A stretch of DNA of 64,000 bases, from positions 6,758,001 through 6,822,000 of the forward strand of contig NZ_CP009285.1 of the NCBI RefSeq assembly GCF_000758665.1, in the 5' to 3' direction. A model generated the notes under the pieces. It had not been told where the DNA came from. It saw nothing but the letters and a program-made list of their open reading frames with translations, and did no database searches. This document shows, piece by piece, positions 34,623 to 43,968 of the stretch; the first letter of the stretch is position 1; every line of letters begins with the position of its first letter. Made by a program: the position numbers and the translations under genes. Source of the stretch: Paenibacillus borealis. Lineage in GTDB: Bacteria; Bacillota; Bacilli; Paenibacillales; Paenibacillaceae.

Positions 34623-37385
34623 ATGAAAGCAAAACAAACGGTTCATGTCGTTTCGCACACACATTGGGACCGGGAATGGTATATGCCTTATGAAGCCCAT
34701 CATGTCCGCCTGATTGAAACGATGAATTCACTGCTGGACACCTTCGAACGTGATCCGGAATTCCGCAGCTTCTACCTGGACGGGCAAACGATCGTATTTG
34801 AAGATTACCTGCAGGTGCATCCCGAGAAAAAAGAATTGCTGCAGCGGCTCAGCCGCGAAGGCAAGCTGGCCGCCGGCCCCTGGTATGTGCTGCAGGACGA
34901 ATTCCTGACCAGCAGTGAGGCCAATGTCCGCAACCTGCAGATCGGCCTGCGCGATGCGCGGGAGATTGGCACGGTCTCCCGGCTCGGGTATTTCCCTGAT
35001 TCCTTCGGCAACATGGGACAGGCGGCGCAGATTCTCCGCCAGGCCGGAATCGGGACTGCCGTATTCGGACGGGGCGTGAAGGCGACCGGATTCAATAATC
35101 AGACCTTGGATAGCGGACACCTGGAGTCTCCATTCTCGGAGCTCATCTGGGAATCACCGGACGGCTCCGAGGTGCTTGGCATCCTCTTTGCCAACTGGTA
35201 CAACAACGGCATGGAGATCCCGGTGGACCCCGCAGAAGCCAGGGTCTACTGGGATCAGCGGCTGGAGCAGGCCTCGCGCTACGCGTCCACCCCGCATCTG
35301 CTGCTGCTGAACGGCTGCGACCACCAGCCCGTTCAGCAGAATCTGTCCGCCGCGCTGCGCACCGCCCGGGAGCTGTATCCGGAGACCGAGTTCCTCCACT
35401 CGGACTATGACAGCTACATCCGCAGCCTGCGCGCGGAGCTGCCGGAGGAGCTGACCCGCATCCGCGGTGAGTTGCGCGGCCAGCGCACGGACGGCTGGTA
35501 CTCGCTCGTCAACACAGCTTCGGCACGCGTGTGGATCAAACAGCGGAACCAGCAGGCGCAGACGCTGCTGGAGAAGACCGCTGAACCGCTGGCCGCCCTG
35601 GCGCATACGCTGGGCTCCCCTTATCCGCATGCGCTCTTCCGCTATGCCTGGAAGACGCTGATGCAGAACCATCCGCATGACAGCATCTGCGGCTGCAGCG
35701 TAGACGAGGTGTACCGGGAGATGGACATCCGGTTCGCCAAAAGCACGGAGGTCGGGCGGAATCTCGCCCGGGCAAGTGCGGACTACATCAGCTCGCGCAT
35801 TGATACCTCAGGCTTCTCGGCCTATGGGGCAGATGCCGTGCCGTTCACCGTGTACAATACCAGCGGCTACGGAGAATCGCGGGTGGTGACGCTGGAGCTG
35901 GAGTGGAGCCGCCGCTATTTCAGTCAAAGCGAGAATCCGGTTGAAATCGCCGGCGAGGTAGAGCGGCGCTCCCATGCGGCAGGAATCCTTGTGGATTCGC
36001 ACGGCAGGCAGCTCGCTGCGGAGATCACCGATCTGGGCGTGCGCTTCGGCTATGATCTGCCGGACGACAGGTTCAGACAGCCTTACATGGCACGGGCACT
36101 GCGGATCACCTTCGAAGCAGACGATCTGCCTGGCATGGGCTACCGCTCCTTCGCCTGGATTCCCGTTACCGGTGAAGTGTCTTCTGAAGCGCATAAAGCT
36201 GCGGCTGCGGATGAAGGCAACAGCGTGTCCTTGGCTGTATCAGCAAATACGCTGGAGAATCCCCTGCTGCGGGTAAGCGTGGAACCGGACGGGAGCCTGA
36301 CGCTCCTGGACAAGAAGACCGGCGTGACTTATGCAGGCCTGGGAGTATATGAGGATGCCGGGGATATCGGCAATGAATATATCTTCTATCAGCCACCGGG
36401 CGAGGCTCCAATCACTACGGCAGGACTTAAGGCGGAAATCACACTCGTGGAGGATATGCCATGGCGGGCCACGATTGAGATTATGCATCAGCTGGAGATC
36501 CCGGCTGCGGCAGACGAACGGCTTGCAGAGGAAATACGTACAATGGTGCTCTTTAACGAGCGTCTGTCCGGGCGCTCCGCGAGCACCGTGCCGCTCCGCA
36601 TCGTCACCCGGGTCAGCCTGGAGCGCTCAGGCGCAGGAGTTAAGGTATCCGCCTCCTTCGATAATCAGGCGTGTGACCACCGGCTGCGTGCGCTGTTCCC
36701 CGCCGGCATCGATGCTGCCGTGCATTACGCCGATTCGGTCTTCGAGGTGGCGGAGCGCCAGACCGTCCCGGCACCGGAGTGGAAGAATCCCAGCTATTGC
36801 CACCACATGCAGACGTTTGTCGATGTGCATGGTCCAGATCGCGGACTGGTGATTGCCGGCAAGGGGCTGAATGAATATGAAGTGCTGCAGGACGGGAAGG
36901 GCACAATTGCCGTTACGCTGCTCCGTGCTGTGGGCGAGCTGGGCGATTGGGGGGTATTTCCGACACCGGAAGCCCAGTGCCTTGGCCCTTGTGAAGCCGA
37001 ATGGATGATCATTCCCCACGGCGGCGCAGCTGACCGCTACGCAGCCTACCGGGAAGCTTACGCCTTCCCCGTCCCGGCATTCACAGCTGACACGCGGTTA
37101 CACGGCGGAGAGCTGCCGCCGGATGCCGGATGGCTGCACTGGTCAGGGGAGCGGCTCGCCTTCTCCAGCCTGAAGATTGCCGAAGACAGCGGAGATGCCA
37201 TTGCCCGCTGGTACAATCTCTCGGGTGAGGACACCGGACTCAAGCTGGAGACGGAAGCTGCAGCCTATGAGACTACTATTCTCGAAGAGGCCGCCGGGGC
37301 TCCTGTAGGAGCTGTTCTGGCTGTTCAAGGCTTCAAGATTGTTACTGTAGGGATTCCCGGCACTCTCCGCCAGAAAGGAAGATAA
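34623..37385 (+). CDS. GH38 alpha-mannosidase
   Basis: 920 residues from the ATG at 34623 (AAGAGG just upstream). No signal peptide, so cytoplasmic. The GH38 N-terminal motif VVSHTHWDREWY gives metal ligands His14 and Asp16. YFPDSFGN gives nucleophile Asp126, and NHPHDSICGCS (His350/His352) gives the late metal histidine. A beta-sandwich C-terminal half follows. The overall layout resembles bacterial MngB/YbgG-like enzymes that remove terminal alpha-linked mannose from short imported glycans. First gene of a plus-strand operon, with only 4 bases to the next gene, facing away from the transporter regulators. Mannose is the likely released sugar; linkage is unknown. Confidence 0.93.
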   Translation: MKAKQTVHVVSHTHWDREWYMPYEAHHVRLIETMNSLLDTFERDPEFRSFYLDGQTIVFEDYLQVHPEKKELLQRLSREGKLAAGPWYVLQDEFLTSSEANVRNLQIGLRDAREIGTVSRLGYFPDSFGNMGQAAQILRQAGIGTAVFGRGVKATGFNNQTLDSGHLESPFSELIWESPDGSEVLGILFANWYNNGMEIPVDPAEARVYWDQRLEQASRYASTPHLLLLNGCDHQPVQQNLSAALRTARELYPETEFLHSDYDSYIRSLRAELPEELTRIRGELRGQRTDGWYSLVNTASARVWIKQRNQQAQTLLEKTAEPLAALAHTLGSPYPHALFRYAWKTLMQNHPHDSICGCSVDEVYREMDIRFAKSTEVGRNLARASADYISSRIDTSGFSAYGADAVPFTVYNTSGYGESRVVTLELEWSRRYFSQSENPVEIAGEVERRSHAAGILVDSHGRQLAAEITDLGVRFGYDLPDDRFRQPYMARALRITFEADDLPGMGYRSFAWIPVTGEVSSEAHKAAAADEGNSVSLAVSANTLENPLLRVSVEPDGSLTLLDKKTGVTYAGLGVYEDAGDIGNEYIFYQPPGEAPITTAGLKAEITLVEDMPWRATIEIMHQLEIPAAADERLAEEIRTMVLFNERLSGRSASTVPLRIVTRVSLERSGAGVKVSASFDNQACDHRLRALFPAGIDAAVHYADSVFEVAERQTVPAPEWKNPSYCHHMQTFVDVHGPDRGLVIAGKGLNEYEVLQDGKGTIAVTLLRAVGELGDWGVFPTPEAQCLGPCEAEWMIIPHGGAADRYAAYREAYAFPVPAFTADTRLHGGELPPDAGWLHWSGERLAFSSLKIAEDSGDAIARWYNLSGEDTGLKLETEAAAYETTILEEAAGAPVGAVLAVQGFKIVTVGIPGTLRQKGR

Positions 37386-37389
37386 TCAC

Positions 37390-38613
37390 ATGGCCACAAT
37401 CAAAGCCATCCGCTGCATCCGCACCAGAATAGACGGAAGCTGGACCATCGTTCAGGTCCTTACGGACTGCGACGGGCTGTACGGCCTCGGCTCCGCTTCC
37501 GATCTGTATAACCCGGAAGCGGTCGTGCAGGTCATTGAGCAGCTGTTCGCCCCGCTGCTGATTGGCCGGGATACCGCCTATATCGAGGAGCTGTGGCAGA
37601 CCATGCAGCACAGCGCCTACTGGCGGAACGGCTCGGTTACGCAGACGGCGATCAGCGGCATTGATATGGCGCTGTGGGATATTCTCGGCAAGGAAGCCGG
37701 AATGCCCGTATACCGCCTGCTCGGCGGGGCAGTCCGGTCTGCGGTCCCCTGCTACGGGCATGCCACAGGGGATTCCGTCGCCGAACTGAAGGAAGATGTT
37801 CAGCGTTATCTGGAAGAAGGCTACTCAGTCATCCGCTGCCAGCTCGGAGGCTACGGCGGAGGCGGCTTCCTGCAAGGCGGGCGGAACCGCCTGCCGGAGC
37901 CTTCCTGGATCCAAGACCGGGCCTTTGATGAACAGGCCTATCTGCAGGCTGTGCCCGCCATGTTCGAGCAGCTCCGGGCTGAATTCGGCGGCGGGATCGG
38001 ATTCACGCATGATGTGCATGAGCATCTGTCGCCGATTGCCGCGATCCAGCTGGCCAAGTCGCTGGAGCCGTATGCGCTGTTCTATCTGGAGGATGCCCTA
38101 CCGCCGGAGCAGCTGGGCTGGTACCGCCAGCTGCGCGCCCAGAGCTCAACCCCGCAGGCGGTCGGCGAGCTGTTCACGAATCCGCAGGAATGGCTGCCGC
38201 TGGTGCAGGAGCGGCTGATCGATTTCCTGCGCGTCCGGGTATCCAAGGCGGGAGGCATCAGCGCCTGCCGCAAAATCTCCGCCGTCTGCGAAGCCTTCGG
38301 CGTACGGACAGCCTGGCAGGAAGGCGGGGAGAACGACCCCGTCAACCAGGCTGCCGCCGTTCATCTGGACCTCTCCGCCTGGAACTTCGGTATCCAGGAA
38401 ATCAACCATTTCCGTGAAGAGGAGCTGGAGGCCTTCCCGGGACATATCCGGCGCTCCGGCGGGTATCTGTATCCCGCCGAGAAGCCGGGGCTCGGCATTG
38501 AGCTTGACGAGGTGAAAGCGAAGGGACTGATCGGCACCGGCTGGAAATCAGCGGCCTATTATCATCCCTACCCGCTGGACCGCAAGGCGGACGGAACTCT
38601 GGTCCGTCCTTGA
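37390..38613 (+). CDS. Enolase-superfamily sugar-acid dehydratase (RspA/ManD-like)
   Basis: 407 residues with the mandelate-racemase/enolase fold. The N-terminal capping domain ends near residue 120. The barrel carries the RspA/ManD pattern: THDVHEHLSPIAAIQLAKSL, FYLEDALPPEQ, AVGELFTNPQEW, RVRVSKAGGISACRK and AWQEGGENDPVNQAAA. Acidic residues in FTHDVH, YLEDA and VGELF should bind Mg. ManD enzymes dehydrate D-mannonate, but relatives have weak or other activity, so the substrate is open. It begins 4 bases after the mannosidase stop, and GGAAG is 9 bases before its ATG, so the two genes are coupled. Confidence 0.85.
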   Translation: MATIKAIRCIRTRIDGSWTIVQVLTDCDGLYGLGSASDLYNPEAVVQVIEQLFAPLLIGRDTAYIEELWQTMQHSAYWRNGSVTQTAISGIDMALWDILGKEAGMPVYRLLGGAVRSAVPCYGHATGDSVAELKEDVQRYLEEGYSVIRCQLGGYGGGGFLQGGRNRLPEPSWIQDRAFDEQAYLQAVPAMFEQLRAEFGGGIGFTHDVHEHLSPIAAIQLAKSLEPYALFYLEDALPPEQLGWYRQLRAQSSTPQAVGELFTNPQEWLPLVQERLIDFLRVRVSKAGGISACRKISAVCEAFGVRTAWQEGGENDPVNQAAAVHLDLSAWNFGIQEINHFREEELEAFPGHIRRSGGYLYPAEKPGLGIELDEVKAKGLIGTGWKSAAYYHPYPLDRKADGTLVRP

Positions 38614-38655
38614 ATGCACAGCTTATCCCAACCAATCTGAAGGAGGTTCAGCTTT

Positions 38656-39492
38656 ATGGAAACCATAGCCGTCACTGGCGGCAGCGGCAAGCTCGGCTCG
38701 GCCGTCATCCGGGCACTTCAGCTGTCCGGATACGGAGTCATGTCTCTTGATCAGCGTAAATCCGGGGAGCTGTCCTGCCGCCAGCTGATCGTCGATCTCA
38801 GCGATCTGGGCCAGCTCGCAGGTGCGCTGCAGGGTGCCGATGCGGTTGTGCATTTGGCCGCAATCCCTGCGCCGCTGCTGTACCCGCCGGCCCATATTTT
38901 TGCCAATAATGTACTCTCCGGCTATAACGTTCTGGAAGCGGCAGGACTGCTGGGCATCCGCAGGGCCGTGCTGGGCTCCAGCGAATCCTCCTACGGCTTC
39001 GCCTGGGCACCGCTGCCCTTTCCCCCGGAATATGTACCGGTGGATGAGCAGCATCCGCAGCAGCCCCGGGAATGCTACGGCTTGTCCAAGGTGGTCAATG
39101 AGGCCACAGCCGCCATGTTCAACCGCAGAGGCGGAATGAAGGCGGTATCCCTGCGGTTCTCCACGGTGATGACCGAAGCCGAATATGCCCATATCCGGCC
39201 TGAGCAGCCCGAAAGATTCAAGAAAACATTATGGAGCTATATCGACATCCGGGATGCCGCCGATGCCTGCCTTGCGGCCCTGAAGCATGGAGAGGATGCC
39301 GCAGCTCATCTCAATATTACGGCGGATGATACGCTGAGCGACTGGCCCACTGAACGTCTGCTGAATGAGTTTTACCCTGAAGTGCACGACCGCCGCAGCC
39401 GGTTCCAGGGCCGGGAAGCGCTTGTCAGCAACCGGATGGCGAAGGAGACCCTTCATTGGCAGCCCCGGTATTCCTGGATAGAGAGACACTGA
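38656..39492 (+). CDS. NAD-dependent epimerase/dehydratase (extended SDR)
   Basis: 278 residues. The Rossmann motif VTGGSGKLGSAVI is at residues 5-17, with HLAAIPAP, then GSSESSYGF and YGLSKVVNE carrying the catalytic Ser, Tyr and Lys. It should oxidise, reduce or epimerise a sugar or sugar acid. Its place behind the ManD-like enzyme suggests work on the same sugar-acid route. GGAGG lies 9 bases before the ATG. Last gene of the operon; the terminator is at 39547. It could instead be a uronate dehydrogenase-like enzyme, which belongs to the same family. Confidence 0.87.
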   Translation: METIAVTGGSGKLGSAVIRALQLSGYGVMSLDQRKSGELSCRQLIVDLSDLGQLAGALQGADAVVHLAAIPAPLLYPPAHIFANNVLSGYNVLEAAGLLGIRRAVLGSSESSYGFAWAPLPFPPEYVPVDEQHPQQPRECYGLSKVVNEATAAMFNRRGGMKAVSLRFSTVMTEAEYAHIRPEQPERFKKTLWSYIDIRDAADACLAALKHGEDAAAHLNITADDTLSDWPTERLLNEFYPEVHDRRSRFQGREALVSNRMAKETLHWQPRYSWIERH

Positions 39493-39546
39493 ACGTCCTA
39501 GTACCGAAGCTGGCATACGCCTACATCTGTATAGCTGCAAACAAAG

Positions 39547-39599
39547 AACCCGTGAAAAGAGCGCCGCTGCTTGGCCGCTTCTCCTCACGGGTTTTTTTT
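39547..39599 (+). terminator. Rho-independent terminator of the GH38 operon
   Basis: AACCCGTGA pairs with TCACGGGTT, with a long loop that has its own weak stem, and is followed by eight T. Confidence 0.9.
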
Positions 39600-39638
39600 G
39601 CTTCCGCCGGTGCCTTTAGATAACAGCCGCAGAAGGCT

Positions 39639-40964
39639 TCAATCCCCCAGCGGACTGACCGTCATCCCGCTGATCCGGACATCCCCTTTACCGCCTGTCC
39701 AGGTAATGAGGTTGCCGCTGCCCGGTTCCAGCTGAACGGTCAGGCCGGTGCAGCCGGTAAATGCCGTAGACCCGCCGGTTGAAGGCGCATTAATCAGCGA
39801 GTAGTCCTTGCCGTTCACCATTAGCCGCAGCTTGGCGAGAGGCTCTGCCGTTGCATATAGAATCCGGGCCTCTGCCCGTCCGCCATTCACACCGCCGTCC
39901 ACATTATGGAACCGGCAGCAGGCGTCTGCGCCATCCAGACCTGCGATAACACTCCGCCCCTCGTCCGAAGCTTCGATGACCGCACCGCTGCCAGCCGTGC
40001 TGTCCCCCGCTTCATAGCTCTTCATTAACGGATTCGGAAGCGGCGCTTCCCCCGCCGGCTTAACGCCCTCCCGGGTCTGTACCACCCTCCGGATCGTTCC
40101 GTCTTCATTGAAATAGAGCTCGTCGATGCACACGCTCCGCAGCGTTCCTTCTCCCGACAGCTCCTGGTTATGGTAGAACAAGTACCACTGGCCCTTGAAT
40201 TCTGCCACGGAGCCATGGGTCGTCGAACAGCCGGTTGGCTCAAGAAAGATCCCCCGGTACATCCACGGACCCAGCGGCTGGTCACTGGTGGCATACCGCA
40301 TACGGTTGTTATTCTCCAGATTATCCGCATACGTCAGGTAGTACACGCCGTTTCTTTTAAACACCCAGGCTGCTTCATGAAAGTCCTCAAGGCCTTCCAT
40401 TTCCCGCATGCCGCCCTTGATTGACATCATATCCTCGTCCAATTCACCGGCTTCGCATTTTCCGCCGCCCCCGTAGTACATATAGGCACGGTTATCTTCA
40501 TCTACGAACACAGCCGGATCAATCATGGCAAAACCGCCAAGTCCCGGAATATAGCCTTGATCGGTGAATCCCCGGGACGGCTCAGGGCTTGCGGCCACAC
40601 CGATTTTCCAGGTGCTGTTCCAGTCCGAGCCGCTGGGATGCGGATAATAGAAATAATAGGTGCCGTTCTTATAGGCGCAGTCAGGGGCCCACATGAAGCC
40701 GCCTTCGGGTCTGCCCCATGGCACATCCGCCGAGCCCAGAATCTCCCCTTCGTCCCGCCAGTTCACCATATCTGCGGACGAGAACACATGATATCTGTCC
40801 ATCAGATCACAGCCTCTCGCCGGATCAACATCATGGGAGGCATAAATGTACACTCTGCCGTCTTCCCATACATGCGCCGAAGGGTCGGCGGTATAAATAC
40901 TTGTAATCACCGGGTTCATTGATGTGGTTTTACGGCAGTCTGCCGGAATGCTTTGATTTCTCAT
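39639..40964 (-). CDS. GH43-family glycoside hydrolase with CBM6-like C-terminus
   Basis: 441 residues from the ATG at 40964, where AGGAGG lies 11 bases upstream; the frame is open further upstream but without a ribosome site. No signal peptide, so intracellular. The five-bladed GH43 pattern is clear: general base Asp27 in YTADPSAH, Asp149 in MIDPAVFVDED, and acid Glu197 in DFHEAAWVFKRNG, plus HGSVAEFKGQWYLFYHNQ. The C-terminal 130 residues form a beta-sandwich with an IEASDEG and GRAEARIL pattern like CBM6. GH43 enzymes mostly cleave arabinose, xylose or galactose bonds. It follows the GH71/GH99-like gene on the same strand with a 108-base gap. Confidence 0.88.
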   Translation of the reverse strand: MRNQSIPADCRKTTSMNPVITSIYTADPSAHVWEDGRVYIYASHDVDPARGCDLMDRYHVFSSADMVNWRDEGEILGSADVPWGRPEGGFMWAPDCAYKNGTYYFYYPHPSGSDWNSTWKIGVAASPEPSRGFTDQGYIPGLGGFAMIDPAVFVDEDNRAYMYYGGGGKCEAGELDEDMMSIKGGMREMEGLEDFHEAAWVFKRNGVYYLTYADNLENNNRMRYATSDQPLGPWMYRGIFLEPTGCSTTHGSVAEFKGQWYLFYHNQELSGEGTLRSVCIDELYFNEDGTIRRVVQTREGVKPAGEAPLPNPLMKSYEAGDSTAGSGAVIEASDEGRSVIAGLDGADACCRFHNVDGGVNGGRAEARILYATAEPLAKLRLMVNGKDYSLINAPSTGGSTAFTGCTGLTVQLEPGSGNLITWTGGKGDVRISGMTVSPLGD

Positions 40965-41072
40965 GTCTATAAGATCCTCCTGCGGTATTTGGAATTCATT
41001 TAAGATTAGATCTGTTTCCCAGGCAAAACCGGCTATACCATTCTCCATCAAGAATGGAAGCCGGCAACAGTC

Positions 41073-42767
41073 CTACTGATGGCTCGTGGGATGATTTACC
41101 GTCAGCGGAATCTGGTCTTTAAACAGCCGGTTGATATCTCCAGCCAGACGCAGATAAAAGTCTGAGGATACCGTAACGCCATCCGCATTCAAGGTCAGGA
41201 AATACTGATTGGCTGGAATCATCGAGCTGTTCTCCGCTCCCTTGGCTATAGCTGTTCCTTCGTCGTATTCATCGAACATGGCGATATAACCGGTACTTAT
41301 GCCGGAGCTCTTGATATTATAGGCCTGCCGCCACATGAAATCGCCATGTGCGCGGGGAATTTGATTCTGCGGGCCGCCGGTCATGTTAGACCAGGAGAAT
41401 CCCGGAAAGAGCACCGGCTGATAGGCGATGCCGTTCTGCTCCGTCATGGCAAAGTCCGGCTGCAGCAGATTCGTCTTGAAGCTGTCAGCCTCCGCCAGAG
41501 TTCCAAAGCGCCCTACATACCACGGAGAAATCATATCCAGCGATTTGTAGACGTTGAGGAAGCCGGATTTGGAATCGTTGATGCCCTCTCTCCAATAGGT
41601 GGGCACGCCGCCGATTACGTAAATGCCCTGATTCTTGAACCAGCTGATCAGTTCCGCAGATTCTGCTGCGGTGCCTGGACGGTCAGTGAAGCCGATGCCC
41701 CAGATGCAGACCACCGTCTTGCCGTTCTGCTTCGCATAGGCTGAAGAAGAAGGCAGATGCATGGCATTCACAACGTTCGTCGTCCAGTCATGCTTGACCG
41801 CGTTCACCCAGTTGCCTGCATTCATGCCGGTAATGTCGTACATGACATAAAATTTGCGGTTGTAGGCTTCGGCGGCGCTCTTTACCTTGACGGCCACACT
41901 GTCGCGGTTCGTCTTCCAGCCGCTCGGCGCATCACTTTCATCAGCACCGAACCGCTGCAGTGCAGCCCCGTCAATATTGTAGGTCTGCATCCATTCAAAG
42001 TGCTTGTTCACCGTCTCCTGATCATACGAGGAAAACAGCTTGGCCGGAGAACCGTTACCGAGATTGGCCAGGCTGGTCTGGTATAGCTTGGAATATTCCC
42101 GCAGATCGGGGTACAGCTCGAAATTCACGCTGCTGTTCGCCGCAGGCGCGCTGCTGTTCTTGGACCAGTGCACCCAGCCCCCGTTCGGCGAGCCGTCTCC
42201 GGCAGCATTGAACCAGCCCTGATAGCCTGCGAACAGCTTACCGGCTACATCCCCGCCGGTACCGGAGGACGGGGCATTGAATTTGAACCAGAGCACATTG
42301 AACAAATTTCCCGCCCCTCCGGTGAATTTAAGATAAAGCGTATGCGCTCCGCTTACCGTGCCGACCGGAGCGGACTTGGTCTGCCACGACTGCCAGCCCC
42401 CGGTTCCCGGAACGGCCACCGTTCCCAGAAGTGTTCCGGCAGCGCTGTCCAGACGCACTTCAATATTGCCTCCGCTGTTATTGCTCGCCACCCTCACGTC
42501 AATCGTGGCTGCGCCGCTGCCAAATTCCACGTTGTTAAAGGCAATATAATCCCCGTTGTCAATGAATGCGACGTTCTGCCCGCCTTCGCTGGACGCCTCA
42601 AGCTGGATTCCGGATTGGCTGCTGTAGCCGGAAGCGGCCGTCTGATTAAATGCCGGGGCAGCCGACACAACGGCGGGAGACAACGGTAGGCTGACCGCCA
42701 GAGTCAATACAGCCACACCCATCCACATGATAAAACGCTGTCTTATATTACTTGCGGATCTGATCAT
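41073..42767 (-). CDS. Secreted GH71/GH99-like glycosidase with N-terminal CBM
   Basis: 564 residues from the ATG at 42767 (GGAGG, 7 bases). A signal peptide ends near residue 38 (VVSAAPA). Residues about 45-170 are a CBM6-like beta-sandwich (VAFIDNGDYIAFNNVEFG, then ATIDVRVAS). From about 180 the sequence has the GH71/GH99-like pattern: KLFAGYQGWFNAAGDGSPNG, FYVMYDITGM, VCIWGIGFTDRPG and YIAMFDEYDEGTAI near residue 500, whose acidic residues are the likely catalytic pair. GH99 enzymes are endo-acting on alpha-mannans; other relatives act on other sugars. A secreted endo-enzyme plus imported oligosaccharides plus GH38 would make a coherent pathway (inference). Confidence 0.82.
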   Translation of the reverse strand: MIRSASNIRQRFIMWMGVAVLTLAVSLPLSPAVVSAAPAFNQTAASGYSSQSGIQLEASSEGGQNVAFIDNGDYIAFNNVEFGSGAATIDVRVASNNSGGNIEVRLDSAAGTLLGTVAVPGTGGWQSWQTKSAPVGTVSGAHTLYLKFTGGAGNLFNVLWFKFNAPSSGTGGDVAGKLFAGYQGWFNAAGDGSPNGGWVHWSKNSSAPAANSSVNFELYPDLREYSKLYQTSLANLGNGSPAKLFSSYDQETVNKHFEWMQTYNIDGAALQRFGADESDAPSGWKTNRDSVAVKVKSAAEAYNRKFYVMYDITGMNAGNWVNAVKHDWTTNVVNAMHLPSSSAYAKQNGKTVVCIWGIGFTDRPGTAAESAELISWFKNQGIYVIGGVPTYWREGINDSKSGFLNVYKSLDMISPWYVGRFGTLAEADSFKTNLLQPDFAMTEQNGIAYQPVLFPGFSWSNMTGGPQNQIPRAHGDFMWRQAYNIKSSGISTGYIAMFDEYDEGTAIAKGAENSSMIPANQYFLTLNADGVTVSSDFYLRLAGDINRLFKDQIPLTVNHPTSHQ

Positions 42768-43084
42768 GATACCCTCCAATTCGTATTTCGCCACTGCTGC
42801 AGACCGGCCGGAAGGAGACTGGACATTGTACAATGTGAGACTGGCATCATGATGTTATCCGCCCGCTTGCGGCCCCGGCTCCACCTCTCTTCCCGCCGCT
42901 TTGGCGATATGGACTTCCTTTAGCATACCTCCCGGGGGCGATGGGTCACCATGAGGCGATGTTAAACAAAACAGGGCATTGCAAAAGCAAATCCGGCGCA
43001 CACAAATAAAAAAACCATCCCCGGCCTGGCTGAAAGCCCAGTCCGCGGGATGGTTCTCCGGGAATTCTATGAAGTTCTGCCGGT
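42768..43084. other. Intergenic region between sdhB and the GH71/GH99-like gene
   Basis: Carries the sdhCAB terminator (43007-43055) and, 57 bases above the GH71/GH99-like start, the perfect 12-bp palindrome CATTGTACAATG (42824-42835), which could be an operator. No confident promoter hexamers and no ORF. Confidence 0.45.
43007..43055 (-). terminator. Rho-independent terminator of sdhCAB
   Basis: On the minus strand AACCATCCC pairs with GGGATGGTT, with an inner imperfect stem of CTGGGC and GCCAGG, followed by seven T. It lies about 30 bases past the sdhB stop. Confidence 0.92.
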
Positions 43085-43849
43085 TTACACGCCCAGCCAG
43101 CGCTTGAACATATGCTTCGTCGTCTGCTTGTTGATCTCGGCAATCGAGGTGGTCAGCGGAATGCCCTTAGGACAGGCGCGTACACAGTTCTGCGAGTTAC
43201 CGCAGCCGTCGATGCCGCCGTCTTCCATCAGCGCCTCCAGGCGCTCGTCAGAGTTCATCTCGCCTGTAGGGTGGGCGTTGAACAGGCGCACCTGCGAAAT
43301 GGCGGCAGGACCGATGAAATTGGTCTTCTCGTTGACATTCGGGCAAGCCTCCAGGCAGACACCGCAGGTCATGCACTTGGACAGCTCATAAGCCCATTGG
43401 CGCTTCTTCTCCGGCATCCGGGGTCCCGGACCCAGATCATAGGTGCCGTCAATCGGAATCCAGGCCTTAACCCGCTTCAGGGCATTGAACATCCGGCTGC
43501 GGTCTATCACCAGGTCGCGCACGACCGGGAAGGTCTTCATCGGTTCAATGCGTACCGGCTGCTCGAGATTATCGATCAGTGCTGCGCAGGCCTGCCGCGG
43601 CTTGCCGTTAATCACCATGGAGCAGGCGCCGCATACTTCCTCCAGACAGTTGGATTCCCAGCAGACCGGAACCGTATTGTCACCCTTCGCGTTCACCGGA
43701 TTGCGCTGGATTTCCATAAGCGCGCTGATCACATTCATTCCCGGACGGTAGGCAAGCTCGAACTCTTCTGTATACGGGCTCGTTTCCGGTTCATCCTGGC
43801 GGGTAATGATAAATTTCACGTTTTTGGGAGCTGCTGCAGTTTCCGCCAT
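43085..43849 (-). CDS. sdhB: Succinate dehydrogenase iron-sulfur subunit
   Basis: 254 residues. It carries electrons from FAD in SdhA to quinone at the SdhC membrane part (complex II, inner face of the membrane). The plant-type ferredoxin cluster motif CWESNCLEEVCGACSM is at about residues 65-80. The [4Fe-4S] and [3Fe-4S] ligands are CMTCGVCLEACP and CGNSQNCVRACPKGIPL. AGGAGG lies 8 bases before the ATG. It is separated from sdhA by 374 bases, while sdhA and sdhB usually lie almost side by side in Bacillus-type operons. The gap holds the four-dyad element. Confidence 0.95.
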   Translation of the reverse strand: MAETAAAPKNVKFIITRQDEPETSPYTEEFELAYRPGMNVISALMEIQRNPVNAKGDNTVPVCWESNCLEEVCGACSMVINGKPRQACAALIDNLEQPVRIEPMKTFPVVRDLVIDRSRMFNALKRVKAWIPIDGTYDLGPGPRMPEKKRQWAYELSKCMTCGVCLEACPNVNEKTNFIGPAAISQVRLFNAHPTGEMNSDERLEALMEDGGIDGCGNSQNCVRACPKGIPLTTSIAEINKQTTKHMFKRWLGV

Positions 43850-43968
43850 ATCGGTTACCTCCTAAAGGTTTGGATAGCATAGCCTTCTCCGAAACCAGTT
43901 CGCCAAACTCGCTCCGGAAGCACACGCTTTAAGCTTTTAACGTATTGATGATCTTTCGATTCCGGCGC

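Noticed and set aside
42824..42835. CATTGTACAATG as a single dyad unit of the repeated element
   Set aside because: It is shorter, has no central spacer and lacks the outer TTAA arms; kept only as a possible operator.
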